Origin: Tumebacillus permanentifrigoris
Lineage (GTDB): Bacteria > Bacillota > Bacilli > Tumebacillales > Tumebacillaceae
NCBI RefSeq assembly: GCF_003148565.1
Contig: NZ_QGGL01000003.1
Span: 1 to 64,000, forward strand
Reading direction: 5' to 3'
Length of the DNA: 64,000 nucleotides
Notes under the pieces: generated by a model
Database searches by the model: none
What the model was told of the DNA's origin: nothing
What the model saw: only the letters and a program-made list of their open reading frames with translations
Program-made: the position numbers and the translations under genes
Shown: positions 1 to 10,799 of the stretch, in pieces
Position numbering within the stretch: position 1 is the first letter of the stretch
Layout of the letters: each line of letters starts with the position of its first letter

Positions 1-14
1 CAACTTAAACTAAA

Positions 15-49
15 CAAGCTGACGCCTGTCGAATACAGGCGCCAGCTTG
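15..49. other. Hairpin at the left edge of the window
   Basis: A 15-bp inverted repeat with one mismatch and a 5-nt loop. A run of six T begins about 12 bases downstream (61-66), too far for a textbook intrinsic terminator. It probably ends a gene lying to the left of the window. Apart from this and the promoter at 159-187, nothing else was seen in bases 1-244. Confidence 0.45.
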
Positions 50-158
50 CGGCTTAGGGTCTTTTTTCACTGTCTACAAAATGGGGTCTTGACCATGCTG
101 TGGTTGGGTGTTTTTTTATACGAATTCTGAAAAAAGAGTAAAAATCTTCGAAAAAATC

Positions 159-187
159 TTTACATATCATTTGTTTTATCATATATT
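159..187 (+). promoter_or_regulatory. SigA promoter of the M4 protease
   Basis: TTTACA (159-164), 17-bp spacer, TATATT (182-187), about 57 bases before the start codon. The surrounding sequence is AT-rich, unlike the coding DNA. The ribosome binding site GGGAGG at 232-237 follows. Confidence 0.7.
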
Positions 188-220
188 TATAACAATCAGA
201 TTGAGCAACTAAAACGATAG

Positions 221-2596
<2,376 letters not shown>

Positions 2597-2610
2597 TACG
2601 TTTTGACCAA

Positions 2611-2655
2611 AAAGCCGCCTCATGCTTCCAATTTGGAAGCAGAGGCGGCTTTTTT
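2611..2655 (+). terminator. Intrinsic terminator after the M4 protease
   Basis: Long GC-rich hairpin (AAAGCCGCCTC paired with GAGGCGGCTTT, plus an inner CTTCCA/TGGAAG stem) followed by five to six T. Confidence 0.9.
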
Positions 2656-2743
2656 CTATATAAATCACCACGGTGCGGGACATAGTAAATCTAACAGCAC
2701 TAGTAAGGGGGAGGCGACGCGGAAATACTGGGTACAGGTTCTC

Positions 2744-2772
2744 TTGTAACGAAAGATGGGTTCATGTATAAT
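2744..2772 (+). promoter_or_regulatory. SigA promoter of the rnj operon
   Basis: TTGTAA (2744-2749), 17-bp spacer, TATAAT (2767-2772). It leaves a leader of roughly 80 bases before the TTG start of rnj. No riboswitch fold was recognised in that leader. Confidence 0.7.
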
Positions 2773-2860
2773 ATTTACCAAGTGACTGGTACGGGTTTCT
2801 GGTGACACGAACTAGGACAAGTGGTAGAAATACGGTTTTTTTCATAACGGAGGTGTAGAT

Positions 2861-4528
2861 TTGAGCAAGACGAACAACAAATTGTCGATTATTCCGTTGG
2901 GCGGCGTAGGGGAAATCGGCAAGAACATGACAGCCTACGTATTCGGTAATGACATCATCGTAGTAGACACGGGGCTCAAGTTCCCAGAGGAAGAAATGCT
3001 CGGGATCGACATCGTCATCCCGGACATCACGTATTTGATCGAGAACAAAAACAAAATCCGCGGGGTCTTCCTGACCCACGGCCATGAGGACCACATCGGC
3101 GGTCTTCCGTACTTCCTGAAGCACATCAACGTTCCGGTGTACGCAACTCGACTGACGCTCGGTCTGGTAGAGGGCAAGCTGCGGGAACACAATCTCTTGG
3201 ATGTCACCAAGCTCATCACCATCACCCCACGCGTGGGGATCAAGGCGGGGGTCTTTACCGTCACTCCGTTCCTGAACAATCACTCCATCCCGGACACGGT
3301 CGGTTTCGCAATCGACACGCCGGAGGGGATTATCGTACACACCGGGGACTTCAAGTTCGACTTCACTCCGGTTGACGGCCAACATGCGGATATGTACATG
3401 CTGGCTGCACTGGGGGAGAAGGGCGTCCTCGCGATGCTCTCCGATTCCACCAACGCAGAACGCCCGGGCTTCACCATGTCCGAGCGTGTCGTTGGGCAAA
3501 CGATCGATGACGCGTTCCGCCAAGCAGAACGCCGCATCATCCTCGCGACCTTCGCATCCAACCTGCACCGGATTCAACAAGTGTTCGAATCCGCTGAGAA
3601 GTTCGGCCGCAAAGTCGCCGTGGTCGGTCGTTCGATGGTCAACAACATCAACGTCGCGATGGAGCTCGGCTACTTGCATGTAGTCAAGGGCACGCTGATC
3701 GACGCGGATGACATCAACAAACTCCCGGCAGATAAAGTCGTGATCCTCTCGACCGGTTCCCAAGGTGAGGCGATGTCCGCACTGACCCGTATGGCGCGCG
3801 CGACCCACCGCAAAGTGGAGATCATGCCGGGCGACACGGTCATCATCGCGTCCTCTCCGATCCCAGGCAACGAAAAATACGTATCGCGCACGATCGACCA
3901 ACTGTTCAAGATCGGTGCGAAAGTCATCTACCAATCCGTTTCCGGCGTCCACGTCTCCGGTCACGCCAGCCAAGAAGAGCTGAAACTGATGCTCTCGCTG
4001 GTTCGTCCGAAGTACTTCGTCCCGGTACACGGTGAATACCGGATGCTCAAAAAGCATATCGAGCTGGCGGTTGGCACGGGTGTTGATCCGGACAATTGCT
4101 TCATCGTCGAAATTGGCGATCAGATCGAACTGCAAAATGGCAAGGCGCGCATCGGCTCGAAAGTTCCGTCTGGCACCGTCCTCATCGACGGTCTCGGGGT
4201 CGGCGACGTCGGCAACATCGTCCTGCGTGACCGCAAACTGCTGTCCCAAGACGGGATTCTCGTCGTGGTTGTCACGCTGTCCAAGCAGGACGGCACGATC
4301 CTCTCCGGTCCGGACATCATCTCGCGTGGTTTCGTCTACGTTCGCGAATCTGAGCAACTGCTCGAAGAAGCGAACAAGATCGTCACCGGCACCTTGCAAC
4401 GGATGGTCTCGGAGAACGTCAGCGAATGGTCTTCGCTCAAAACAGGCGTGCGCGAAGCGCTCAGCCGTTTCCTCTATGAGCAAACTCGCCGTCGTCCGAT
4501 GATCCTGCCGATCATCATGGAAGTCTAA
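2861..4528 (+). CDS. rnj: Ribonuclease J
   Basis: Metallo-beta-lactamase/beta-CASP ribonuclease with 5'-3' exonuclease and endonuclease activity, acting in mRNA decay and rRNA maturation in the cytoplasm. The 555-aa length equals that of B. subtilis J1 and J2. [10 protein letters not shown] (about residues 71-80) supplies the HxHxDH zinc site; later motifs include [15 protein letters not shown] and PVHGEYRM of the beta-CASP core. TTG start with GGAGG 9 nt upstream. The position before tepA and spoIIIE matches the B. subtilis rnjB (ymfA) locus, yet the active-site motif is intact as in J1, so this may be the main RNase J of the organism. Paralogue assignment is inference. Confidence 0.96.
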   Translation: MSKTNNKLSIIPLGGVGEIGKNMTAYVFGNDIIVVDTGLKFPEEEMLGIDIVIPDITYLIENKNKIRGVFLTHGHEDHIGGLPYFLKHINVPVYATRLTLGLVEGKLREHNLLDVTKLITITPRVGIKAGVFTVTPFLNNHSIPDTVGFAIDTPEGIIVHTGDFKFDFTPVDGQHADMYMLAALGEKGVLAMLSDSTNAERPGFTMSERVVGQTIDDAFRQAERRIILATFASNLHRIQQVFESAEKFGRKVAVVGRSMVNNINVAMELGYLHVVKGTLIDADDINKLPADKVVILSTGSQGEAMSALTRMARATHRKVEIMPGDTVIIASSPIPGNEKYVSRTIDQLFKIGAKVIYQSVSGVHVSGHASQEELKLMLSLVRPKYFVPVHGEYRMLKKHIELAVGTGVDPDNCFIVEIGDQIELQNGKARIGSKVPSGTVLIDGLGVGDVGNIVLRDRKLLSQDGILVVVVTLSKQDGTILSGPDIISRGFVYVRESEQLLEEANKIVTGTLQRMVSENVSEWSSLKTGVREALSRFLYEQTRRRPMILPIIMEV

Positions 4529-4544
4529 TTCAATCGTGTAATTC

Positions 4545-4580
4545 AATCCGGCTCCTCTCTGTGAGGAGCCGGATTTTTTT
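4545..4580 (+). terminator. Intrinsic terminator after rnj
   Basis: A 13-bp perfect stem (AATCCGGCTCCTC with GAGGAGCCGGATT), 5-nt loop and seven T. Confidence 0.92.
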
Positions 4581-4638
4581 GCATGAACAGGGGCGAGGTG
4601 GTCATACTACTCACGAGAACGATGAGGAGAGTGGTCAC

Positions 4639-5430
4639 ATGCAAGAATGGTTGAATGGGAAGATGGATATGCCCCCCGGCATCATCCCGCCGGCTGGACC
4701 GCAGACACCGCCCCCAGGCATGCCTCCTATGGACATGCCGATCGTGAAAGGGCCGGTAGACAACATCGAAGCGCTCGGCACCCCGACCGTCCCAGATACG
4801 GGGGCTTCGAATATTTACTGCATCTCGGTGATCGGGCAGGTCGAAGGGCATGTCGTCCTCCCGCCGCAAAACAAAACCACCAAGTACGAACACGTCATCC
4901 CGCAACTGGTTGGTGCGGAACAAGATAAAAAGATCGAAGGCGTACTGATCATCCTGAACACCGTCGGCGGCGATGTCGAGGCCGGTCTGGCGCTGGCAGA
5001 AATGATCGCCTCGCTGAGCAAGCCGACCGTCACACTGGTGCTCGGTGGCGGTCACTCCATCGGTGTGCCGATCGCGACGGCATCCGACTATTCGTTTATC
5101 GCGGAGACGGCGACGATGACGATTCACCCGATCCGCCTGACCGGTCTGGTCATTGGTGTGCCGCAGTCGTTTGAGTACTTAGAACGCATGCAGGAGCGCG
5201 TCGTGCGCTTTGTCACCACCCATTCGGGGATCACCGAACATCGATTCCGCGAACTGATGCTGCGAACAGGTGAACTGGCACGCGACATCGGCACGACCGT
5301 CGTAGGACGAGACGCCGTGGAGTATGGGCTGATCAACGAGATCGGCGGGATCGGACCGGCGTTGCGCAAACTCAACGGATTGATCGGCCAAGCGCGTGAA
5401 GGTTCGTACAACAAAGGGGTGATCCAGTGA
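4639..5430 (+). CDS. tepA: TepA, ClpP-like membrane-associated serine protease
   Basis: 263-aa translocation-enhancing protein/ClpP-fold protease family. A Pro-rich N-terminal stretch (residues 14-35) precedes the ClpP-like core. GGGHSIG carries the candidate nucleophile serine and TMTIHPIR the candidate histidine. The family is known from B. subtilis next to spoIIIE, where it was linked to protein export and degradation. The reading frame is open further upstream, but that part lies inside the rnj terminator, so ATG 4639 with GAGGAG 9 nt upstream is chosen. The stop overlaps the start of ylzJ (TGATG), so the two are translationally coupled. Confidence 0.93.
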   Translation: MQEWLNGKMDMPPGIIPPAGPQTPPPGMPPMDMPIVKGPVDNIEALGTPTVPDTGASNIYCISVIGQVEGHVVLPPQNKTTKYEHVIPQLVGAEQDKKIEGVLIILNTVGGDVEAGLALAEMIASLSKPTVTLVLGGGHSIGVPIATASDYSFIAETATMTIHPIRLTGLVIGVPQSFEYLERMQERVVRFVTTHSGITEHRFRELMLRTGELARDIGTTVVGRDAVEYGLINEIGGIGPALRKLNGLIGQAREGSYNKGVIQ

Positions 5431-5648
5431 TGTTGATCTGGTCTGCGATGCCGGAGGAAGTCATTTTTGAAGGTATGGACACCGTGCAATACAACTGGAT
5501 CGAAACGGAAGTACAGGGAGTCAAAATGGTCGTCGAGCCGCTCCCAGAGCTCCCCGGCAACGGTCGAATCGTGCGATTGCTCTGCCCGAAACCTGCATCG
5601 TACCTAAACCCGGCGTTTCAACCAGGGCAGACGATCAACCTCTTTTAA
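5430..5648 (+). CDS. ylzJ: YlzJ-like protein
   Basis: 72-aa protein of the YlzJ-like family, found between tepA and spoIIIE in many Bacillales. The function is unknown. The core MPEEVIFEG and a Pro-rich second half (PLPELPGN, PKPASYLNPAF, PGQTINLF) are recognisable. ATG 5430 overlaps the tepA stop; a GTG at 5427 is an in-frame alternative adding one residue. There is no signal or membrane segment. Confidence 0.85.
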   Translation: MLIWSAMPEEVIFEGMDTVQYNWIETEVQGVKMVVEPLPELPGNGRIVRLLCPKPASYLNPAFQPGQTINLF

Positions 5649-5673
5649 CTAAACGCAACAGGAGGTAGCTACC

Positions 5674-5889
5674 ATGTCAACAGAATCCAAACTTCGCGAA
5701 GTGACCGACAGCGGCCAGACCGTGAACATCACGCTCTCGAACAACAAGCCGCATCTCTCCGACGGAGAGGGTGTACAAGTGGTAACCGGTCGAATCGTAT
5801 CGACGAACTCCCCGGATGTGGTACAAGTACAGCAGACTGACGGGGCTCCGGTGCCCGTTCCGGTTTCTCGTATCTTGATCATCGAGTAA
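5674..5889 (+). CDS. Small protein of unknown function in the tepA-ylzJ operon
   Basis: 71 residues, not recognised. AGGAGG lies 8 nt before ATG 5674, and the gene starts 25 bases after the ylzJ stop and ends just before a terminator, so it is the last gene of the tepA-ylzJ transcript. The protein is rich in V, T and S with short beta-like stretches (VVTGRIVS, DVVQVQQ, PVPVSRILIIE). This suggests a small all-beta fold such as a dimeric barrel. No signal peptide or cysteine. Real by ribosome binding site and codon pattern; function open. Confidence 0.75.
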   Translation: MSTESKLREVTDSGQTVNITLSNNKPHLSDGEGVQVVTGRIVSTNSPDVVQVQQTDGAPVPVPVSRILIIE

Positions 5890-5900
5890 GTGCGTGTAAA

Positions 5901-5933
5901 AAAGTCGTCTGCCACCTTGCAGACGGCTTTTTA
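5901..5933 (+). terminator. Intrinsic terminator of the tepA-ylzJ operon
   Basis: Stem AAAGTCGTCTGC paired with GCAGACGGCTTT, 6-nt loop, T-rich tail. Confidence 0.88.
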
Positions 5934-6013
5934 TTTCGCGCGTGTTTGGAGGAAAATGGGGGTAGGCGGGAGAAATGGTAAGAGTGATTCTGAAAGTGGA
6001 ACGAGGCGAGTTC

Positions 6014-8650
6014 ATGGCAAGAGCGAAAGTCAAAACCAAACCGAAAAATCAAGGCGGGAGCAAGATCGACCAGGCCAAGAACTTTCTCAAATACGAAATC
6101 ATCGGTCTCGCGCTGATCGCGATGGCGATATTGGGATTGGCCGCCTCCGGGTCGGTTGGACGCATTATCGATTATGTGTTCATCCTGCTAGGGGGCAACT
6201 GGGATTGGTTGCTCGAATGGTACTTGATCTATTGTGCGCTCTACATCATGGTCAAGCGTGAACGGATCAAGTTGACAGCCCGGCAGTGGGGCGTCGCGCT
6301 GTTCATGGTGGTGATCTTGACGTGGTCGCATCTCAATTTGTATGACACGTTGAACAAAGGGCACTTCAAGGAACCACCGAACATGTGGAGTGCCACGATC
6401 GACCGGATCTCCGCACAAGCGAATTACAACACAGAGGTGCCCGTCAATAAAGTCGGCGTCGCCCAACCGAAGCCGTCTGCGGGCGGTGGGCTGACAGGCT
6501 ATGTCGTGTTCCAGTCGACACACTACCTCTTTGACACGGCGGGCACGCTCTTCGTACTGGTGATTGGCGGTCTGATCTCGATCCTGCTCGTCACCAAGCG
6601 ATCGCTGGTGCAAATGCTTGGGAGCGGCAAGAACCGTGCAGCCAAGCGCATGTCTGGCTATTGGGAAGCGGTGCGGGATTGGCCGAGCCTGTTGCGCGAA
6701 CGCCAAGAAGCGCGCCGTGAGGAAAAAGCGGAGCGTGACGCAGAGCGTGCGGAGCCGAGCTCAGAAGTCGACGACAAGCCCCAAAAGCCCAAGAAAAAAG
6801 ACAATGTCATCTCGATTCGACAAGACACGCCGCCTTGGGATGTTGGCGAGGACGAGCATGCGGTCGTCGCAGAGGTTGACGTGCAAGAGATCGCGTCCTC
6901 CCCGAAGCTTTCGGAGGCAGCCGATGCAGAACTCGGCTTCACCGTGCGCAGTTTTGCCGACCAACTGATCCGCGAGCAGCAGTGGGAGACCGATGCGACT
7001 CCTGATGAGTCCTCGTCGATCGAACTGCCGCGCTTCATCCAAGCGACAGACTCACCGCAGATCAAGGTGCAATTCCCGACGGAGCCGTTCGCGAAACCGA
7101 CACCGGACGCACCGAAACTACCGACCGTCCCGACGATGCCTGTCAAGGGCGTGCCAGGTGAAGTGGAGTCGGACGCTGCTGTCAAACTCGATTTCACCCC
7201 GGCAGTCGAGGACCCTTACGAGGTCCCGCCGATGTCACTGCTCGATCTGCCAAAAAACGGCCCCGCCCGCGTAGGGGTCAACGCCGTCAAGTCGAACGCG
7301 CGCAAGCTGGAGCAGACCTTTGAGAGTTTCGGCGTGCAAGTCAAAGTGATCAACGCCCAGATCGGCCCGACTGTCACCCAGTACGAAGTGCAGCCGGCTG
7401 TCGGGGTCAAGGTCTCGAAGATCGTCAACCTCTCCGACGACATCGCGCTGGCGCTGGCGGCGAAGGACATTCGGATCGAGGCCCCGATCCCTGGCAAGTC
7501 TGCCGTCGGGATCGAAGTGCCCAACTCCGAAGTCGCGATCGTCACGTTGCGCGAAGTCTTGGAGACGCCGGAATTCCTGCAGAGCGACAACAAACTGAGC
7601 GTCGTGCTCGGTCGCGACATCTCTGGACAGCCGATCGTCGGCAACCTCGCGAAGATGCCACACGTTCTCGTCGCCGGAGCAACAGGGTCTGGCAAGTCGG
7701 TCTGTGTCAACGGGATCATCACCTCGATTCTCTACAAGGCCAAACCGTCCGAAGTCAAGTTCATCATGGTCGACCCGAAAATGGTCGAGCTGAACGTCTA
7801 CAACGGCATCCCGCACCTGATGGCACCGGTCGTCACCGACCCGCGCCGTGCGGCGTATGCACTGAAAAAAGTCGTAGCGGAAATGGAGCATCGCTACGAG
7901 CTGTTCTCGAAAACCGGCATGCGCAACATGGATGGCTACAACGCGATGATGGTAGAAAAAGGCGCGCAACCGCTGCCGTACATCGTCGTGATCGTCGACG
8001 AGTTGGCCGATTTGATGATGGTCGCACCAGGGGATGTCGAGGATGCGATCTGTCGTCTGGCGCAGATGGCGCGGGCGGCGGGCATCCACATGATCATCGC
8101 CACCCAGCGTCCGTCGGTCGATGTCATCACGGGCGTGATCAAGGCGAACATTCCGTCCCGCATCGCCTTCGCCGTCTCGTCGCAAGTGGACTCGCGCACG
8201 ATCCTCGACGGATCGGGTGCTGAGAAACTGCTGGGGCGCGGGGACATGCTCTATCTGCCGGTCGGTGCGTCCAAGCCGGTGCGGGTGCAGGGCGCATTTC
8301 TCTCCGACTCCGAAGTTGAGCGCGTCGTCTCCTACGCCAAAGCACAGGGCGAGGCGAACTACACGGTCGATTTGAGCGGCCCGACTGCGGAGGAGGACAA
8401 AGCGCAAAGCGATGCCGATCTCGACGATCTGTTCTACGACGCGGTCACGCTGATCACCGACACACAACAGGCGTCCGTCTCGCTGTTGCAACGCAAACTC
8501 AAAGTCGGCTATGCCCGCGCAGCGCGGCTGGTCGACCAGATGGAAGACCGTGGATTTGTCGGCCCGTTTGAAGGCAGCAAGCCACGCGAAGTGCGCGTCA
8601 CCCGCGATCAATGGGCGATGATGCAGCAAGGAGGAGCGACTTCCGAATGA
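6014..8650 (+). CDS. spoIIIE: DNA translocase SpoIIIE/FtsK
   Basis: Membrane-anchored hexameric ATPase that pumps chromosomal DNA through the closing septum, in sporulation into the forespore. The N-terminus is basic and is followed by about four membrane segments (residues 25-190). A charged and Pro-rich linker runs to about residue 410. Then come the alpha/beta motor with Walker [10 protein letters not shown] near 556 and Walker [12 protein letters not shown], and the winged-helix gamma domain at the end ([17 protein letters not shown]), which reads the SRS/KOPS polarity sequences. About 878 aa. ATG 6014 has GAGG 7 nt upstream and starts MARAKVK like relatives; an in-frame ATG at 5975 has a poorer site. 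The linker is longer than in B. subtilis SpoIIIE. Confidence 0.95.
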   Translation: MARAKVKTKPKNQGGSKIDQAKNFLKYEIIGLALIAMAILGLAASGSVGRIIDYVFILLGGNWDWLLEWYLIYCALYIMVKRERIKLTARQWGVALFMVVILTWSHLNLYDTLNKGHFKEPPNMWSATIDRISAQANYNTEVPVNKVGVAQPKPSAGGGLTGYVVFQSTHYLFDTAGTLFVLVIGGLISILLVTKRSLVQMLGSGKNRAAKRMSGYWEAVRDWPSLLRERQEARREEKAERDAERAEPSSEVDDKPQKPKKKDNVISIRQDTPPWDVGEDEHAVVAEVDVQEIASSPKLSEAADAELGFTVRSFADQLIREQQWETDATPDESSSIELPRFIQATDSPQIKVQFPTEPFAKPTPDAPKLPTVPTMPVKGVPGEVESDAAVKLDFTPAVEDPYEVPPMSLLDLPKNGPARVGVNAVKSNARKLEQTFESFGVQVKVINAQIGPTVTQYEVQPAVGVKVSKIVNLSDDIALALAAKDIRIEAPIPGKSAVGIEVPNSEVAIVTLREVLETPEFLQSDNKLSVVLGRDISGQPIVGNLAKMPHVLVAGATGSGKSVCVNGIITSILYKAKPSEVKFIMVDPKMVELNVYNGIPHLMAPVVTDPRRAAYALKKVVAEMEHRYELFSKTGMRNMDGYNAMMVEKGAQPLPYIVVIVDELADLMMVAPGDVEDAICRLAQMARAAGIHMIIATQRPSVDVITGVIKANIPSRIAFAVSSQVDSRTILDGSGAEKLLGRGDMLYLPVGASKPVRVQGAFLSDSEVERVVSYAKAQGEANYTVDLSGPTAEEDKAQSDADLDDLFYDAVTLITDTQQASVSLLQRKLKVGYARAARLVDQMEDRGFVGPFEGSKPREVRVTRDQWAMMQQGGATSE

Positions 8651-8669
8651 ATCGGAAGTCGCTTTTTTT
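8636..8669 (+). terminator. Intrinsic terminator overlapping the spoIIIE stop codon
   Basis: GCGACTTCCGA pairs with TCGGAAGTCGC around a 5-nt loop, followed by seven T. The left arm begins inside the last codons of spoIIIE. Confidence 0.9.
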
Positions 8670-8779
8670 GCGAGAATATGTATGGGAAGGTAAAGATTAG
8701 TATTTAGAATTTTTCTTTTTTGTAAAGATGCTAAAAATATCTGGCGTACTAAGGTCGAAACTTGTAGAATAGGTATGGT

Positions 8780-8793
8780 GTCAGACATCTGAC
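8780..8793 (+). promoter_or_regulatory. Candidate GntR operator in front of the regulator gene
   Basis: Perfect 6+6 inverted repeat GTCAGA-CA-TCTGAC placed between a -10-like TAGAAT (8765-8770) and the ribosome binding site GGAGGGG (8795-8801). The outer GT...AC fits GntR-family operators. Its position over the transcription start suggests autorepression by the product of 8807-9532. No good -35 box is visible. Confidence 0.5.
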
Positions 8794-8806
8794 CGGAGGG
8801 GTTACT

Positions 8807-9532
8807 GTGAATCATATACGTCCGGACACACGTCCACTGTACATGCTGGTCATCGATCGCATCAAGGAACTTTCAAGTAGTGGGGAATGGTCACCAGGAA
8901 CCCGCTTGCCCTCTGAGTTTGAACTTGCCAAGCAGTTTGGCGTCTCGCGTGCTACGTTGCGCGAAGCGTTGCGGGTGTTGGAGGAGGAAGGTCTGGTAGT
9001 GCGACGTCACGGGGTCGGCACGTTCCTCGCGGAACGTTCGGTCGTGCGGGCGGGGATTGAGCAACTGTTCAGTGTCACGGAGTGGATCGAACGAGCCAAC
9101 CGTGTGCCGGGTACTGTCGAGAAGCAGGTCGGGGAGATGTTGCCCACCGAGCAAGATCGCGACCGACTCGGACTCAGTGAGCGGGAATCGATCCTGTGTA
9201 TGACGCGCATCCGCACCGCTGACGGCGATCCTGTCGTCTACTGTGAAGACCGCATCCCGACCCGGGTGCTCCGCCACGGTTGGAGAGGGTTTGACGGTTC
9301 ACTGTTTGAGTTGTTGGAAGCGGCCGGTCGTCCGATTGCATACGCGCAGACGGAGATCAAGCCGGTAGCGTACCACGACACCGTGTTTCCGGCCTTGGAT
9401 GTTCCTGCAGGCGAGGCGTTGCTGTTGCTTGAGCAATTGCACTTCGATGCGAACGACCAACCGGTGCTGTTGTCCTCGAATTACTTCCGAACCGACACGT
9501 TCCATTTCCATGTTCTACGCCGCCGTCCTTGA
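8807..9532 (+). CDS. GntR/HutC-subfamily transcriptional regulator (YmfC-like)
   Basis: 241-aa repressor. The N-terminal winged HTH (residues 5-75) shows the GntR signature ELAKQFGVSRATLREAL followed by EEEGLVVRRHGVGTFL. The C-terminal part is a UTRA ligand-binding domain (about 90-238). GTG start with GGAGGGG 6 nt upstream. It sits between spoIIIE and a nucleoside-type ABC importer, the position of ymfC in Bacillus. It therefore likely controls itself and the downstream transporter in response to a nucleoside or related effector; the effector is inference. Confidence 0.92.
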   Translation: MNHIRPDTRPLYMLVIDRIKELSSSGEWSPGTRLPSEFELAKQFGVSRATLREALRVLEEEGLVVRRHGVGTFLAERSVVRAGIEQLFSVTEWIERANRVPGTVEKQVGEMLPTEQDRDRLGLSERESILCMTRIRTADGDPVVYCEDRIPTRVLRHGWRGFDGSLFELLEAAGRPIAYAQTEIKPVAYHDTVFPALDVPAGEALLLLEQLHFDANDQPVLLSSNYFRTDTFHFHVLRRRP

Positions 9533-9656
9533 CGGGTAGAGAGAGAGAATGCAAGATTAAGGCAAGACATGGGAACCCTACTTTCAAGTACATACGCGAG
9601 AGATGATCTGAACCAAGCAAGCCACTATACCACGTAAAAGTGAGGGACAAAACAGG

Positions 9657-10718
9657 ATGAAAGCGAAAAAAGTACTAGGCCTTGCAGTGACAAGCGTTTT
9701 GGCGGCGTCTCTGGTAGCCGGTTGTGGCACTTCCGACAAGAGCACAGACAATGCTACGGGTACTGGCACGACCGGAGCAGGCGACAAAAAAATGACCGTT
9801 GCAATGGTAACCGACGTGGGCGGCATCCACGATAACTCCTTCAACCAATCGGCCAACGAAGGTCTCGTCAAAGCGGAGAAGGAACTCGGAATTACGAAAA
9901 AAGTCGCTGAATCCCATCGCGCCGAAGACTACACACCGAACTTGACATCTTATGTAAAAGGCAACGCGGACCTCACCTGGGGCATCGGCTTCCTGATGGC
10001 AGATGACATCAAAAAAGTCGCACAGGCAAACCCGAATTCCAAACTCGGCATCATCGACTCCGACCTCGGCGGCGAGATCCCGAAAAACGTAGCAGCGATC
10101 ACCTTTAAGGAAGAAGAAGGTTCCTTCCTGATGGGCGTCCTCGCAGCCAAGATGTCCAAATCCCACAAAGTAGGCTTTGTCGGCGGCGTGAAGTTCGCGC
10201 TGATCGAGAAGTTCGAATATGGTTTCAAAGCGGGTGTCAAAGCGGTTGACCCGACGGCCGAAGTTACCGCCGTTTACGCAGACGCATTCGACAAGCAAGA
10301 CAAAGGGAAACTGTTGGCTTCCCAACTCTACCAACAAGGCGATGACATCATCTTCCACGCAGCGGGCGCGACCGGCGACGGCGTATTCTCCGAAGCGAAG
10401 GAACGCGGCAAAGGTTTCTGGGTCATCGGGGTTGACCGTGACCAATACGAACTGGCGCCGGCGAACACGCTGTCCTCGATGGTCAAGCGCGTAGACAACG
10501 CAGTCTTCGCCGTCACCAAAGACTTGGGCGCCAACAAGTTCGAAGGCGGCAAAGTGACCGTTCTCGGCTTGAAGGAAGGCGGCGTCGATTACGCTGCGAC
10601 CACCGAGAAAAACACGCCGAAGGACGTCATCACCTTGATGGATTCCTACAAAACCAAAATCATCAACGGCGAAATCAAAGTTCCGGCGACCGCTGATGAG
10701 TTCAAAAACTTCAAGTAA
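9657..10718 (+). CDS. BMP family ABC transporter substrate-binding lipoprotein (nucleoside type)
   Basis: 353-aa solute-binding lipoprotein of the Bmp/PnrA family, which binds purine nucleosides and hands them to the NupOPQ-type importer encoded next. The signal peptide ends in lipobox LVAGC (Cys near residue 23), followed by a Thr/Gly-rich tether. Family motifs include TDVGGIHDNSFNQSA, GNADLTWGIGFL, EEGSFLMGVLAA and HAAGATGDGVF. The upstream region of 124 bases holds no clear promoter; a TTGACG overlaps the stop of the regulator gene without a good -10. Confidence 0.94.
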   Translation: MKAKKVLGLAVTSVLAASLVAGCGTSDKSTDNATGTGTTGAGDKKMTVAMVTDVGGIHDNSFNQSANEGLVKAEKELGITKKVAESHRAEDYTPNLTSYVKGNADLTWGIGFLMADDIKKVAQANPNSKLGIIDSDLGGEIPKNVAAITFKEEEGSFLMGVLAAKMSKSHKVGFVGGVKFALIEKFEYGFKAGVKAVDPTAEVTAVYADAFDKQDKGKLLASQLYQQGDDIIFHAAGATGDGVFSEAKERGKGFWVIGVDRDQYELAPANTLSSMVKRVDNAVFAVTKDLGANKFEGGKVTVLGLKEGGVDYAATTEKNTPKDVITLMDSYKTKIINGEIKVPATADEFKNFK

Positions 10719-10733
10719 GCTGTGACTCCAAGA

Positions 10734-10766
10734 CAAGGCTGGTGGGCAAACACTGGCCTTGTTTTT
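10734..10766 (+). terminator. Hairpin-T tract between lipoprotein and ABC genes (partial terminator)
   Basis: An 11-bp stem with two G-U pairs (CAAGGCTGGTG with CACTGGCCTTG), 6-nt loop, then TTTTT. It lies within an otherwise continuous operon, so it probably lets only some transcripts continue, giving more binding protein than transporter. Confidence 0.65.
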
Positions 10767-10799
10767 GGATCATGCCCCGTAAAGCAGGGAGGGAATGCT

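Noticed and set aside
2762-4546. 594-codon - strand frame opposite rnj
   Set aside because: Shadow frame; translation is Asp/Arg/His-rich without any family resemblance, and rnj is certain.
4561-4638. Upstream extension of tepA
   Set aside because: Lies in the terminator hairpin of rnj; the ATG at 4639 has a proper ribosome binding site.
7235-8815. 526-codon - strand frame opposite spoIIIE
   Set aside because: Antisense shadow; no start signals and no recognisable protein.
9533-9656. Purine riboswitch before the nucleoside-binding lipoprotein
   Set aside because: The conserved purine aptamer core sequences are not present in this leader.
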